From an uncultured Eubacteriales bacterium (lineage in GTDB: Bacteria; Bacillota; Clostridia; Oscillospirales; UBA644): DNA of 64,000 nucleotides. Below the pieces are notes generated by a model that was not told the origin of the DNA, searched no databases, and was given only the letters and a program-made list of their open reading frames with translations. The stretch lies in the NCBI GenBank assembly GCA_934501435.1, contig CAKSTW010000001.1, forward strand, positions 248,001 to 312,000, written 5' to 3'. Made by a program: the position numbers and the translations under genes. Shown piece by piece: positions 8,981-18,600 of the stretch (its first letter is position 1; every line of letters begins with the position of its first letter).

Positions 8981-9439
8981 CTATTCAATAATTTTGCGGG
9001 GTCTTCCCCGTTTTTTGATTTCGGACATTCTGATATATTTTTCGCGATTCTCCTTATTGAATTTCAGAAAATTCTTTTTGAAGTCGGGAAAATCAAACGA
9101 CGGAAAAGCGTCGGCGAGCATTTTTACGCCTGAAATAACGGCTTCCGTCATCATATCTATTTTTGCCAAAGAAGCGGATTTGCGGTATCTGCGCAAAGAG
9201 ACGAAAACGTATGCCGCCGCAGCGGTCATTTCGGAATGAAATGAAAGGTGTTCGTCCCATGCGATCTGTTTATTCCTTGAACTTTCGGTCGTCAGTACCG
9301 GTATAACGCCGAATTTTTCGGGAACGTTTGAAGAAACGCCCGAAAAAAACGTTTTCATATCGGAACGGAATTCCTCCATTGCGGGATCCGGAAGATATTC
9401 CTCTCCGAGTTCCTCCGGAAATAAAAGAGAAAATTCCAT
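8981..9439 (-). CDS. Hypothetical protein with AT-hook-like basic tail
   Basis: A 152-residue soluble protein I do not recognise. It is acidic at the N-terminus, helical in the middle, and ends in RKYIRMSEIKKRGRPRKIIE-type sequence, whose KRGRPRK core matches the AT-hook minor-groove-binding motif. The start ATG overlaps the stop of the ATP-grasp gene (TAATG), so translation is coupled. The tail could bind DNA or simply be a basic patch for another partner. Confidence 0.6.
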   Translation of the reverse strand: MEFSLLFPEELGEEYLPDPAMEEFRSDMKTFFSGVSSNVPEKFGVIPVLTTESSRNKQIAWDEHLSFHSEMTAAAAYVFVSLRRYRKSASLAKIDMMTEAVISGVKMLADAFPSFDFPDFKKNFLKFNKENREKYIRMSEIKKRGRPRKIIE

Positions 9440-10449
9440 TATTCTTTACCGATCGCTTTATTAAGTACGGGTAAAATTCCGTAACCGTCGGTAATATGAC
9501 ACGGCATCTGATAAATATCGTGTCCCGGATACTGATTTCCCTCAATAAGCTGAACATCGTCGTCGGAAACCGCAATATCCCATGCGGCATATCCTATCTG
9601 AGGAACTACCGTTGCCGCCTCTTTTACGGTTGCGACGGCTTCGGCGAATTTCGGAATTTCAAATCCGATAATTTCGGTGCCGGTATCCGGATGTTTTTCA
9701 AAAGTTTCGCCTATCTTATCGGCTCCCGGCGTAGAAATTATGCCCGTTTCCTTATCGATAACCGCGGCAAGACCTCCGCTGTTAAGGTTATCGACGACAC
9801 TGTTGCCCATTCCCATGCGTATACCGGCGAAAACAAGCGACACTTTTCCTTTATAATTTATGGTGACAAGTCTTAAAGTATTTAAGCTGTTCGGGAAGAG
9901 TTTCATAAGGTCTTTATGCTGTCTTATAAATTCCTCCGCGAGAACCTGTCCGTTTTCAAGAAGCGACGAATAAAGTTTCTTAACGTCGGTTTCGCCGTCG
10001 ATGGTTATTTTTTCTATTCCCTTACCGCATTTTCCGTCTATCGGTTTTACGATTATGACGGGATATTTTTTTACGAAAGAACTGAAATCCTCAAGAGAAG
10101 AGTTTCTGAGATCAAGCCAGCCGCGTTTTATATATTTTGCAAACCTCTTGTTGAATTCGATTTTATCGTTAAAGATATCCCAATAGTTTTTGTCGTTGAG
10201 AAGTTTTACGAATTCGTTGTTTTTGCCGCGTGTGACATGGGTTTTGCGCTGCTTTGCATTTAAGTTGTAAAACTCAAAAACCACATAATCCATATATCCC
10301 GCCATATAGCGGAAGCCGCACCAGACCATATCGACAAGAATGAAGAAGGTCGGTTTGGAAGTTTTACGGTGAATGAGTTTCGCCTGGTCTATCATATTTC
10401 CGAAGCTCATTCTTTTTATTCGGGTAAAAAGATAATTTATTTTGCTCAT
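9439..10449 (-). CDS. ATP-grasp enzyme, sugar-transfer-associated type
   Basis: A 336-residue ATP-grasp protein without signal peptide. The nucleotide-binding region is seen as YPVIIVKPIDGKCGKGIEKI (ATP-lysine and glycine-rich loop, about residues 130-150), then ENGQVLAEEFIRQH, SLNTLRLVTI, and the metal-binding end DVQLIEGNQYPGHD (about residues 305-320). This matches the family annotated as sugar-transfer-associated ATP-grasp, which often sits in surface-polysaccharide loci. It overlaps both neighbours by 1-4 bases. The substrates it ligates are not evident. Confidence 0.8.
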   Translation of the reverse strand: MSKINYLFTRIKRMSFGNMIDQAKLIHRKTSKPTFFILVDMVWCGFRYMAGYMDYVVFEFYNLNAKQRKTHVTRGKNNEFVKLLNDKNYWDIFNDKIEFNKRFAKYIKRGWLDLRNSSLEDFSSFVKKYPVIIVKPIDGKCGKGIEKITIDGETDVKKLYSSLLENGQVLAEEFIRQHKDLMKLFPNSLNTLRLVTINYKGKVSLVFAGIRMGMGNSVVDNLNSGGLAAVIDKETGIISTPGADKIGETFEKHPDTGTEIIGFEIPKFAEAVATVKEAATVVPQIGYAAWDIAVSDDDVQLIEGNQYPGHDIYQMPCHITDGYGILPVLNKAIGKE

Positions 10450-10877
10450 TTGAAAAATTCGCCCGTTTTCGTTAAAAGTTTATTGCAGAAATCAGAGATT
10501 GCTCCGATTATCTCAAAGGAGACGAGCCTGTCGTAAAAAACGACTGCGGCGGCAACGGAGCCGACAAAAAGCAGCAAAGAAATAATTCCCATTGCAATTC
10601 CCGATTTCGCCCTGCCGCGCGAGTTCGGAGCTTTTAAGGACGCCGCACCCGAAACTATCGCAGAAAGAGCGACAGGAAAGATAACGAAGAAAAAGAGTGA
10701 AAATATTCCTTTGACCATAGCCCCCGTCGCTTTTCTGTCAAGTTCGACTTTCGGGATATGAAGGTCTTTGTTTTCGGGAGTTATCGGAGCGTCGTTTATC
10801 CTGTCGTCCCGAAGTCTGAAGTCGGGGTTATACGAAAAAAGTTCGTCAAGGTTTTCATCGGGCAGCCCGTTAGTCAT
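10446..10877 (-). CDS. Small membrane protein with two helices
   Basis: A 143-residue protein with an acidic N-terminal region of about 55 residues and two hydrophobic segments (about residues 52-75 and 90-112) separated by a basic loop with NSRGRAKSG, similar to DUF4190-type small membrane proteins. No enzymatic motif is seen. The start ATG has GAGGTG 4 bases upstream, and the stop overlaps the start of the ATP-grasp gene (ATGA). Confidence 0.6.
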   Translation of the reverse strand: MTNGLPDENLDELFSYNPDFRLRDDRINDAPITPENKDLHIPKVELDRKATGAMVKGIFSLFFFVIFPVALSAIVSGAASLKAPNSRGRAKSGIAMGIISLLLFVGSVAAAVVFYDRLVSFEIIGAISDFCNKLLTKTGEFFK

Positions 10878-10885
10878 AAAGCACC

Positions 10886-12808
10886 TCAGTTCGTTATTAC
10901 CGTTATGCCCTTGTTTTTAAGAGCGTAAAGGTCGGCATCGCTTACCGTGGAATTTGAGCAGGTCACGCTGTTGAGTTTCCTGCAGCCCGCAAGCGCCGAA
11001 ATATTTTTCGGATAGTTTCCGCTTATATTGAGCGTAGTAAGATTTCCGAGAGACGTGAGCGGCGAGACGTCGAAAATGCTGTTGTTTCTCACATCGAGAG
11101 TCTGCAGCCGCGAAAGTTTTGCAACGGACGCAAGCGCCGAATCGTTCATTTCGGCATTTGCCGCAACAAGATGCTTGATATTCGTACCCGAAAGCGCTCC
11201 GTAATCGGAAATTTTATTACCGCTGACGTTAAGAGTCGTCAGATTCGAAAGCGTGGAAATGCTTTCGAGAGAAGTTACGGCGTTCGAGGAAATATCAAGG
11301 TTTGTAAGCGAAGACATTGCCGAAAGCGAACTTATGTTGTAAAGTTTGTTGTTTGAGATATCAAGAGACGTAAGCGATGTCAGACGGCGGAGCGCTTCGA
11401 CGGAAGAAAGTTGATTTCCCGAAGCGTTGAGGGTCTTAAGCGACGAAAGTTCGGAAAGCGCAGAAACGGTCGTCACAAGGTTGTCGGAGATGTCCGCTGT
11501 CTTGAGTCTTGTCATCGAGGACATCGCGGAAACGTCCTGAATAAAGTTCTTGGAGACATTTATCTCCGTAAGCGACGTAAGTCCCGAAATAACGGAAATA
11601 TCTTTAATATTATTGTCGCTTACCGAAAGGCTCTTGAGTTTAACGAGTTTCGACAGAGGTCCGGCGTCCGAGATTGTATTCCTGTCAAGAACAAGGCTCT
11701 CAAGCCACGTCATCGAAGAAATATATTCAAGGGCTTTCGACGCGACCTTGCAGTTTGTCAGATCAAGTTCCTTCACGTTAAGTAAAGACGGAAGTATCGA
11801 AAAATCGCTTATTCCCGTTTCGCCGTGCAGGATTACGGACGTAAGATTGGGAATTGCCGCAAGGTCTTCAAGAGTTGAGATCTGCCCCTGTGCCGCAGAG
11901 GTCTCTTTCGTTGCGTTCGTAAACGCGGTTATTCTTTCAAGATCGCCGTAAAGAACGGTTCCTTTCGGCTTGTTTATCAGTATTCTGACGATAGCCTCGA
12001 CTTTGGGATCGACGAATTTATATTCGGAATTGCTGTTATAAACGCTGAAAACAGCGCTGCATTCGTTGCTTATATAACCGTCTTCCGAAGCTGCGACCGC
12101 GCGCAGATTTATCGAATTGCGTTCAAGTTTTATCGGGTTTCCGTCGTATACGCTGCTCTCAAAATCGGGGGCGGAACCGTCGGTCGTATAATATATCTTA
12201 CAGCCTTCGTCGGCGGTCATCGTTATTTCTATCGCCGAGTCGTAGTTTCCCGAAGCGGGAGAAACGGAAGGCGACGACGGCAGTTTTTCAAGGACTTTCA
12301 TCGACATATAACTCGAATCGATACCGTTTATAAAATCGAACGCCGCCTGAAATTTACCCTGCAATGCAAGGGCTCTTACATATTCGAGATATGAATCTAT
12401 ATTTCTCGGATTAAGTTCGATACTGCGTGCAAGGAGCCTTTCCGCGTCGGCATAATTCTTATCCTTCATATAAATATCCGCAAGAAGGGTTCTCGCTCTC
12501 GTATAAGTCTCGTCGAACTTCAGGCATGCCTCAAGTTCCTTTTGCGCAGACTGAATATCGCCTTTTTCGATATATGAAGCCGCCCTGTCGTAATATCTTT
12601 GGCTGAAACCGAAAAAGTTCTTGTCCTGGGAATATATAAATATGAATATGGCGATAAGCCCGAAAACGATAAATGAAATAAGAAACGAGTAGTAAAAAGT
12701 GCGGGCGTAATGGCCTTTTATCTTTTCGGATCTCTTGGATTCGTTTTCTTTTTTATCCGCCTTTGAAACTATCTTTTTTTGCTTATCGGTTTTATTTGCG
12801 TCGTTCAT
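10886..12808 (-). CDS. Membrane-anchored TPR / leucine-rich-repeat protein
   Basis: A 640-residue protein. Order: a very basic cytosolic stretch (about 1-28), one membrane helix (about 32-52), TPR-like helices (about 70-165, with DIQSAQKELEACLKFDETY and ADAERLLARSIELNPRN), a beta domain like the chitobiase C-terminal module (about 175-255, GCKIYYTTDGSAPDFES), then about 14 internalin-type LRRs with the LTSLTSLDISNNKL pattern to the end. The extracellular LRRs suggest binding to a protein or polysaccharide. I start it at the ATG at 12808, with GGAGGTG 5 bases upstream; a TTG 7 codons earlier is possible. It is first in a seven-gene operon. Confidence 0.88.
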   Translation of the reverse strand: MNDANKTDKQKKIVSKADKKENESKRSEKIKGHYARTFYYSFLISFIVFGLIAIFIFIYSQDKNFFGFSQRYYDRAASYIEKGDIQSAQKELEACLKFDETYTRARTLLADIYMKDKNYADAERLLARSIELNPRNIDSYLEYVRALALQGKFQAAFDFINGIDSSYMSMKVLEKLPSSPSVSPASGNYDSAIEITMTADEGCKIYYTTDGSAPDFESSVYDGNPIKLERNSINLRAVAASEDGYISNECSAVFSVYNSNSEYKFVDPKVEAIVRILINKPKGTVLYGDLERITAFTNATKETSAAQGQISTLEDLAAIPNLTSVILHGETGISDFSILPSLLNVKELDLTNCKVASKALEYISSMTWLESLVLDRNTISDAGPLSKLVKLKSLSVSDNNIKDISVISGLTSLTEINVSKNFIQDVSAMSSMTRLKTADISDNLVTTVSALSELSSLKTLNASGNQLSSVEALRRLTSLTSLDISNNKLYNISSLSAMSSLTNLDISSNAVTSLESISTLSNLTTLNVSGNKISDYGALSGTNIKHLVAANAEMNDSALASVAKLSRLQTLDVRNNSIFDVSPLTSLGNLTTLNISGNYPKNISALAGCRKLNSVTCSNSTVSDADLYALKNKGITVITN

Positions 12809-12845
12809 CAATACACCTCCGAAAAACAACTCTTTCTTATTTTAT

Positions 12846-12874
12846 AGTATATACCATTTTTCGGTAATAGTCAA
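12846..12874 (-). promoter_or_regulatory. Sigma-A-type promoter of the seven-gene operon
   Basis: On the minus strand: TTGACT, 17 bases, TATACT, about 40 bases before the LRR-protein start. No other clear promoter or terminator was seen down to 6100, so I treat the seven genes as one transcript. Confidence 0.65.
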
Positions 12875-12897
12875 GACAAACGCTTAAAATTCATAAA

Positions 12898-12926
12898 TCA
12901 TATACATTTCCCCTGCGGCATATATT
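12898..12926 (+). promoter_or_regulatory. Sigma-E-like sporulation promoter
   Basis: TCATATA, 14 bases, CATATATT. This agrees with the Bacillus sigma-E consensus (-35 near TCATATT, -10 near CATACAAT, 13-15 bases apart). It sits 20-25 bases before the start of the SpoIID-like gene, where a sigma-E promoter is expected. Confidence 0.6.
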
Positions 12927-12948
12927 TTAGAAAAAAGGAGGTCTCAAA

Positions 12949-13911
12949 ATGCGGTCGAAAACTATTACGGTTCTTATCCTTACGGTGTTCTTTCTTTCCC
13001 TGCCGTTTGCCTGCGGACTGTTTTTTTCGAAAACAAACGAAGCGACGGTCTTCGAAAATAAAGATTACAGGGTAATAAAAGATATAACGGTCGGAATATA
13101 TGACGCCGAAACAAAACAGATAACGGACGGAAGTCTTGCGGAATGTATATACAGCCAAATCGTTTCGGACGGCGCCGACAGACTTTGCGACGAAGCGGTA
13201 AAAGCCGTCGCCTGCGCCGTTTGCAGCGATATGCTCTATGACAGGACCTTTTCGAAAAAAACGCATCCCGACGCGTTTTTATGTACCGGTTGCGCCGACT
13301 GCAACAATTTATCCGAACCGGAACGAAAACTTTCGGAAAGCGAAAAAAACAGAGTTCTCGCCCTTATTTCGGAAGTTATCGGAAACGCCGTCTTTTACAA
13401 AGGACAGGCAATCATCGGGGCGCGGACGGCTTTTTCCGCGGGCAGGACGGAAAACGCCTCGGATATTATGGGCGACCTGCCCTATCTCCGGGCAAAAGAC
13501 AGTTTCTGGGATGTAAAATGCGCGGGATTTTCGTCCGAAATTTCGATACCGTTAAACGATTTTTACAGGAAGGCGGTCACGGTATGGGGCTGCGACGGTG
13601 AAAAAGACGTCGGAAACATCAAAATAACCGAGAAAACAGACAGCGGCGCCGTAAAGAAAATAAGCGTTTTCGGGAAAGAAATTCCGGGCGTTGATTTCTG
13701 CAAAGAAACGGGAGTGCAGTCCGTAAATTTCACGTTCAGAGCCGAAAACGGCAATATAATTTTCACTTCGAAAGGAAAAGGGCTTTGCCTCGGGCTCAGC
13801 GAATACGGAGCAAACTGCCTTGCAAAACAAGGCTATACTTATGAGGAAATCCTGAAATATTACTATACCGATGTTGAAATAAAGACCGTTCCGGACTCCG
13901 ATTTTTCTTGA
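12949..13911 (+). CDS. SpoIID/LytB-domain protein (divergent)
   Basis: A 320-residue protein with an N-terminal membrane helix (about 5-25), facing the intermembrane or outer side. SpoIID is a lytic transglycosylase needed for engulfment during sporulation. The catalytic Glu segment is kept (DEAVKAVACAVCSDM, cf. EALKAQAVAARTY), as is the HPDAFLCTGCADC region, and the C-terminal AKQGYTYEEILKYYYTDVEI fits. However the hallmark GHGxGMSQ loop is degenerate: it reads GKGLCLGLSEYGA, losing the histidine. So it may be a fast-evolving SpoIID or a non-catalytic paralogue. The start has AAAGGAGGT. It is alone, with its own sigma-E-like promoter. Confidence 0.82.
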   Translation: MRSKTITVLILTVFFLSLPFACGLFFSKTNEATVFENKDYRVIKDITVGIYDAETKQITDGSLAECIYSQIVSDGADRLCDEAVKAVACAVCSDMLYDRTFSKKTHPDAFLCTGCADCNNLSEPERKLSESEKNRVLALISEVIGNAVFYKGQAIIGARTAFSAGRTENASDIMGDLPYLRAKDSFWDVKCAGFSSEISIPLNDFYRKAVTVWGCDGEKDVGNIKITEKTDSGAVKKISVFGKEIPGVDFCKETGVQSVNFTFRAENGNIIFTSKGKGLCLGLSEYGANCLAKQGYTYEEILKYYYTDVEIKTVPDSDFS

Positions 13912-13936
13912 CTTTGCCTTTCGGATATGGTAAAAT
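13908..13936 (+). promoter_or_regulatory. Sigma-A-type promoter for the radical-SAM/alkD pair
   Basis: TTGACT, 17 bases, TAAAAT; the -35 overlaps the stop codon of the SpoIID-like gene. It lies about 90 bases before the radical-SAM start. Confidence 0.65.
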
Positions 13937-14027
13937 CAGACGAATCCGCAGAATTCTGCCACCGAAAATATTACGGTAAAGTCTTATGTGAATATTACGA
14001 AGAAAGAACGGTTTACCCCGAACGGTT

Positions 14028-14960
14028 ATGGAAAAAAGCGAAATAAAGCCGTATAACGATTTAAGCGGTTACTTAAAGAGAAAATACGGAGAAAAAATAT
14101 ACAAAATATCATTGAACGGGAATATGACCTGCCCGAACAGAGACGGAAAAGTCGGCGTCGGCGGCTGTATTTTCTGCAGCGCGGGCGGTTCGGGCGACTT
14201 TGCCGCAAATTCTTCCCTGTCTATTTACGACCAGATTGAAGAGGCAAAGAAAAAGGTCTCGAAAAAAATCAAAAACGGAAAATATATCGCATATTTTCAG
14301 GCGTTTACCAATACTTACGCGCCCGCAGACTATCTCGAAAAAATTTTTACCGAAGCGATAAGCCACCCCGATATTGAGATTTTGTCGATAGCCACCCGCC
14401 CCGACTGTCTTCCCGACGATGTCTGCGACCTGCTTGAAAGACTCAATAAAATAAAGCCCGTATGGGTCGAACTCGGTTTGCAGACTATCCACGAAGAAAC
14501 CGCAAGAAAAATAAACAGAGGCTATTCCCTGCCCGTTTTCGACAGAGCCGTAACGGAACTGAAAAAACGCGGTATCGCGGTCATCGTTCACGTCATTATC
14601 GGACTTCCCGGCGAAACAAGAGAGATGATATATGAAACGGTCGAATATCTTTCGAAAAAGAATATCGACGGAATAAAACTTCAACTTCTGCACGTTATCG
14701 ACGGCACACCGCTTGCCGAAATGTGGAAAAAAGGAGAATTCAGAACTCTTGAAAAAGAAGAATATACCGACATTCTGCTCGGCTGTATCGAAAGACTGAA
14801 CCCCGGAACCGTTGTTCACCGAATAACCGGAGACAGTCCGCCCGACCTGCTGCTTTCCCCCGAATGGTCGCGTTATAAATGGTCGGTCCTTAATTATATC
14901 CTCGCAGAGGCGAAAAAACGGAATTCCTATCAGGGAAAACTTTTCGGAGAAAAAAAATGA
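14028..14960 (+). CDS. Radical-SAM protein, TIGR01212/YhcC family
   Basis: A 310-residue radical-SAM protein; the exact reaction of the YhcC family is not established. The cluster motif is CPNRDGKVGVGGCIFC, with the spacing of three cysteines typical of this family and of Elp3-like proteins. Further motifs: WVELGLQTIHEETARKINRG and VHVIIGLPGETREMI. The Shine-Dalgarno site before the ATG is weak (only CGG), so translation may be low. The stop overlaps the alkD start by 4 bases (ATGA). Confidence 0.9.
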   Translation: MEKSEIKPYNDLSGYLKRKYGEKIYKISLNGNMTCPNRDGKVGVGGCIFCSAGGSGDFAANSSLSIYDQIEEAKKKVSKKIKNGKYIAYFQAFTNTYAPADYLEKIFTEAISHPDIEILSIATRPDCLPDDVCDLLERLNKIKPVWVELGLQTIHEETARKINRGYSLPVFDRAVTELKKRGIAVIVHVIIGLPGETREMIYETVEYLSKKNIDGIKLQLLHVIDGTPLAEMWKKGEFRTLEKEEYTDILLGCIERLNPGTVVHRITGDSPPDLLLSPEWSRYKWSVLNYILAEAKKRNSYQGKLFGEKK

Positions 14961-15637
14961 CTGAAATTCAAAAAGATCTGTTTTCGCTTGCCGACGCCGA
15001 CTATAAGGCGTTTCACTCAAAACTCATACCGAACATATCGCCCGATAAAATAATCGGAGTCAGAACCCCCGTTCTGAGAAAATATGCGGCAATGCTTTTC
15101 AAAAGCGGAAAGTACGAAGACTTTCTGAAAACTCTTCCTCACAAATATTATGAAGAAGACAATCTTCACGGAATGATGATCGAAAAGATAAAGGATTGCA
15201 GCGCTGCAATCGGGCTTCTCGACGATTTTCTTCCTTATATCGACAACTGGGCGACCTGCGACCTTATCTCCCCGAAAAGTTTTGACAAGGCTCCCGAAAA
15301 AGTGATCGCGGCGGTAAAACGCTGGATAAAATCGGATAAAACATACGAAGTGCGGTTTGCGGTCGTAATTTTAATGAAATATTTCCTCGACGAAAACTTC
15401 TCTCCCGAATACGCAGAAGCCGTCGCCGAAATAAGATCGGACGAATATTATATAAATATGGCACGAGCATGGTATTTTGCGACAGCACTTGCTAAAAGGC
15501 GAGCCGAAATTCTTCCGTTTTTTGAAGAAAAACGGCTCGACACCCGGACGCACAACAAGGCGATACGGAAAGCTATCGAAAGTTACAGAATATCGCCCGA
15601 AGATAAAGAATATCTGAGGAAACTTACAGTTAAATGA
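14957..15637 (+). CDS. DNA alkylation repair protein AlkD-like
   Basis: A 226-residue, all-helical HEAT-repeat-like protein of the AlkD family, which excises positively charged N-alkylated bases such as 3- and 7-methylpurines without base flipping. Family signatures seen are IIGVRTPVLRKYA, KYYEEDNLHGMMIE, FLPYIDNWATCDLIS and EVRFAVVILMKYFL. The conserved Trp-Asp/Asn region WATCD and later RTHNKAIRKAIES are in place. It overlaps the radical-SAM gene by 4 bases and is followed by a strong bidirectional terminator. Confidence 0.9.
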   Translation: MTEIQKDLFSLADADYKAFHSKLIPNISPDKIIGVRTPVLRKYAAMLFKSGKYEDFLKTLPHKYYEEDNLHGMMIEKIKDCSAAIGLLDDFLPYIDNWATCDLISPKSFDKAPEKVIAAVKRWIKSDKTYEVRFAVVILMKYFLDENFSPEYAEAVAEIRSDEYYINMARAWYFATALAKRRAEILPFFEEKRLDTRTHNKAIRKAIESYRISPEDKEYLRKLTVK

Positions 15638-15665
15638 AAAAGGATACGTTTTGCGTATCCTTTTT
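15637..15665. terminator. Bidirectional intrinsic terminator
   Basis: Stem AAAAAGGATACG / CGTATCCTTTTT with A and T runs on the two flanks; it ends alkD on the plus strand and the arg-car operon on the minus strand. Confidence 0.88.
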
Positions 15666-15667
15666 CA

Positions 15668-18600
15668 TTATTTTTTATTTATATCAATAAGTCTTGTCGT
15701 GCTCTGGCGGTAATATGCGGCGATAACGTCGGCAAGGGCAAGGGCGGTGTCGATACTCGTCATGCAGGGAATCTGCAGATCCATCGCCTTACGGTAAAGA
15801 ACCCTGAAATCTCCGACGGAGGAATCCATAACGGCGCCGGTATACACGATATAATTTACCGTTCCGTTTTCGAGAAGGTCGTTTATATCGTTGTTTTCCC
15901 AGACGTTGCGCGCGGTAACGACGTCAATTCCCCTTGAGCGGATAGCCGCGGCGGTATCGGGCGTTGCATATATCTTTATTCCGAGATCGGTGAATTTTTC
16001 GGCAAGGGATATGGCGTCGGTATAGTCGTAATCCTCAACCGATATCAATATTCCGCGATTCAGTTTTTTCTTTATTTCGGCGACGTCTATTCCGCTTGCG
16101 GCAAGTCCCTTATACAATGCTTCGGCTTTCGTTCTTCCTATCCCGAGGACTTCTCCCGTCGATTTCATTTCGGGTCCCATAATGGTGTTTGCATCGGCAA
16201 TTTTTTCAAAGCTGAAAACGGGGACTTTAACGGCATAATACTTCGAAGCCGGCGCAAGCCCGTTTTCATATCCCATTGCCGAAATACTTTCTCCGAGCAT
16301 GGCGCGGCTTGCAATGTCTACCATCGGGATTCCCGTGACCTTGCTTATATAAGGAACCGTTCGGCTCGCACGCGGGTTTACTTCTATTACATAGAGTTCT
16401 CCGTCCTGAACAAGATACTGGATATTGACTATTCCTTTGGTTTTAAGCCCTCTGGCAATTTCAACCGAGGTCCTGACGACTTTTTCGGTCATCATTTTCG
16501 TCAGGTTGTACGGCGGATAAACGGCGATAGAGTCGCCCGAATGGATTCCCGCTCTTTCAACGTGCTCCATAATTCCGGGAATAAGAACGGTCGTTCCGTC
16601 CGAAATGCAGTCGACTTCAAGTTCCGTTCCCGGCATATATTTGTCGATAAGAACCGAATTGCTTATCTTACCCGAAAGGATTATGTCCATAAATTTACGG
16701 ACTTCCTCTTCCGAGCGGACGACGCTCATACCCTGTCCGCCGATAACGTAAGACGGACGGAGAAGCACGGGATAACCGAGGATACGCGCGGCTATAAGCG
16801 CTTCGTCAACTGTGTTTACGGAAACGGCTTTCGGCCTTTTTATCCCGATTTTTTCAAGGAACGCGTCGAATTTTTCCCTGTCTTCGGCGGTATCTATTCC
16901 TTCCGCCGAGGTTCCGAGAATATTTATGTTGTTCTTCGCCAAAAATCCCGTGAGTTTTATCGCGGTCTGCCCGCCGAAAGCGACAACGACGCCGACAGGT
17001 TTTTCGACCTTTATTAAATTTATGATATCCTCTTCGGTAAGCGGTTCGAAATAAAGACGGTCGGCAGTATCATAGTCCGTCGAAACGGTTTCGGGGTTAT
17101 TGTTGACAATAACGACGTCGTACCCCATTTTACGCAAAGTCCATACGCAGTGAACCGAACTGTAATCAAATTCAATTCCCTGCCCTATGCGGATAGGACC
17201 AGAACCGAGGACTATAATTACGGGTTTTCCGCTTCTTTTGAGTTCACGGGCTTCGCAGACCTTATCTGCGCAGGAATAGAAATACGGGGTCTGCGCGTCG
17301 AACTCCGCGGCGCAGGTGTCTACCGTTTTATAACTGTAACTGAATTCGGGAAGTTCGTCTTTTTTTGTAACGCGTCTGATAAACGAATCGGGGAAACCGA
17401 ATTTTTTCGCTTTGATATAAAGTTCGTCGCAGAACGGCTCTTCGGAAAGTTCTTTTTCGAGATCCGCCGCTTCTTTAAGACAGTTTATAAAATAAAGGTC
17501 GATTTTCGTTATTTTATGAATTTCTTCCGCAGAAACTCCGCTTTTCAGCGCCTCGTAAACGGTGAAAAGACGGACGTCGTTCTGTTCGGTGAGCCTTTCG
17601 GCAACAGATCTGTCGTCGGCAGGCTTTGAATTGAGAGAATCAAGTTTTATTTCCGCGCCGCGCACGGCTTTCATCAGAGCCTCGACAAACGACTGTCCGA
17701 TAGCCATGACTTCTCCCGTCGCTTTCATCTGCGTCCCGAGTTTGCGGCTCGCGCCTATGAATTTATCAAAAGGCCACTTCGGAAATTTGACGACGACATA
17801 GTCGAGCGTCGGTTCAAAGCAGGCGCAGGTCTTTCCGGTAATTTCGTTTTTTATCTCGTCAAGGTTATATCCGAGAGCGATGAGAGTCGAAATTTTCGCG
17901 ATCGGATATCCCGTCGCCTTGCTCGCAAGCGCCGAAGAACGCGAAACGCGCGGATTTACTTCAATCACGGCATATTCGAAACTGTCGGGATTCAAAGCAA
18001 ACTGACAGTTACAGCCGCCGACTATTCCGAGAGCGGAGATCATATCAAGAGACGCGGAACGCAGCATCTGATATTCTTTATCCGACAAAGTAAGCGTCGG
18101 AGCGACTACGACGGAATCTCCCGTATGAATTCCGACGGGGTCGAAATTTTCCATCGAACAGACGGCGACAACGTTGCCCGCAGAATCTCTCATCGTTTCG
18201 AATTCAATTTCTTTCCAACCGGAAATACATTTCTCGACGAGTATCTGCGTAACAGGCGAAAGTTTAAGTCCGTTTGTTGCAATTTTTATAAAATCTTCTT
18301 CGTTTTCGGCAATGCCTCCGCCCGAACCGCCGAGCGTATAGGCGGGGCGAACGATTACGGGATAACCGATTTTTTCCGCCGCAAAGACAGCGGTCTCAAT
18401 ATCGGTCGCAATTTCGCTCGGAACGCACGGCTGACCGATTTCGAGCATTGTTTTTCTGAAAAGTTCGCGGTCTTCCGCCTTCTTTATGGCATTTATATCG
18501 CTGCCGAGAAATTTCACTCCGTATTTTTCGAGAACGCCGCTTTCAGAAAGCTGCATTGATATTGTAAGCCCGGTTTGTCCGCCGAGCCCCGCAAGCAGTC

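Noticed and set aside
8132..9133. A 333-codon plus-strand frame opposite the permease-like genes
   Set aside because: Antisense to two membrane-protein genes that have good start sites and overlaps.
10886..12000. DNA tandem repeat over the LRR region
   Set aside because: Repetition is at the protein level only; DNA copies are too diverged to call a tandem repeat.
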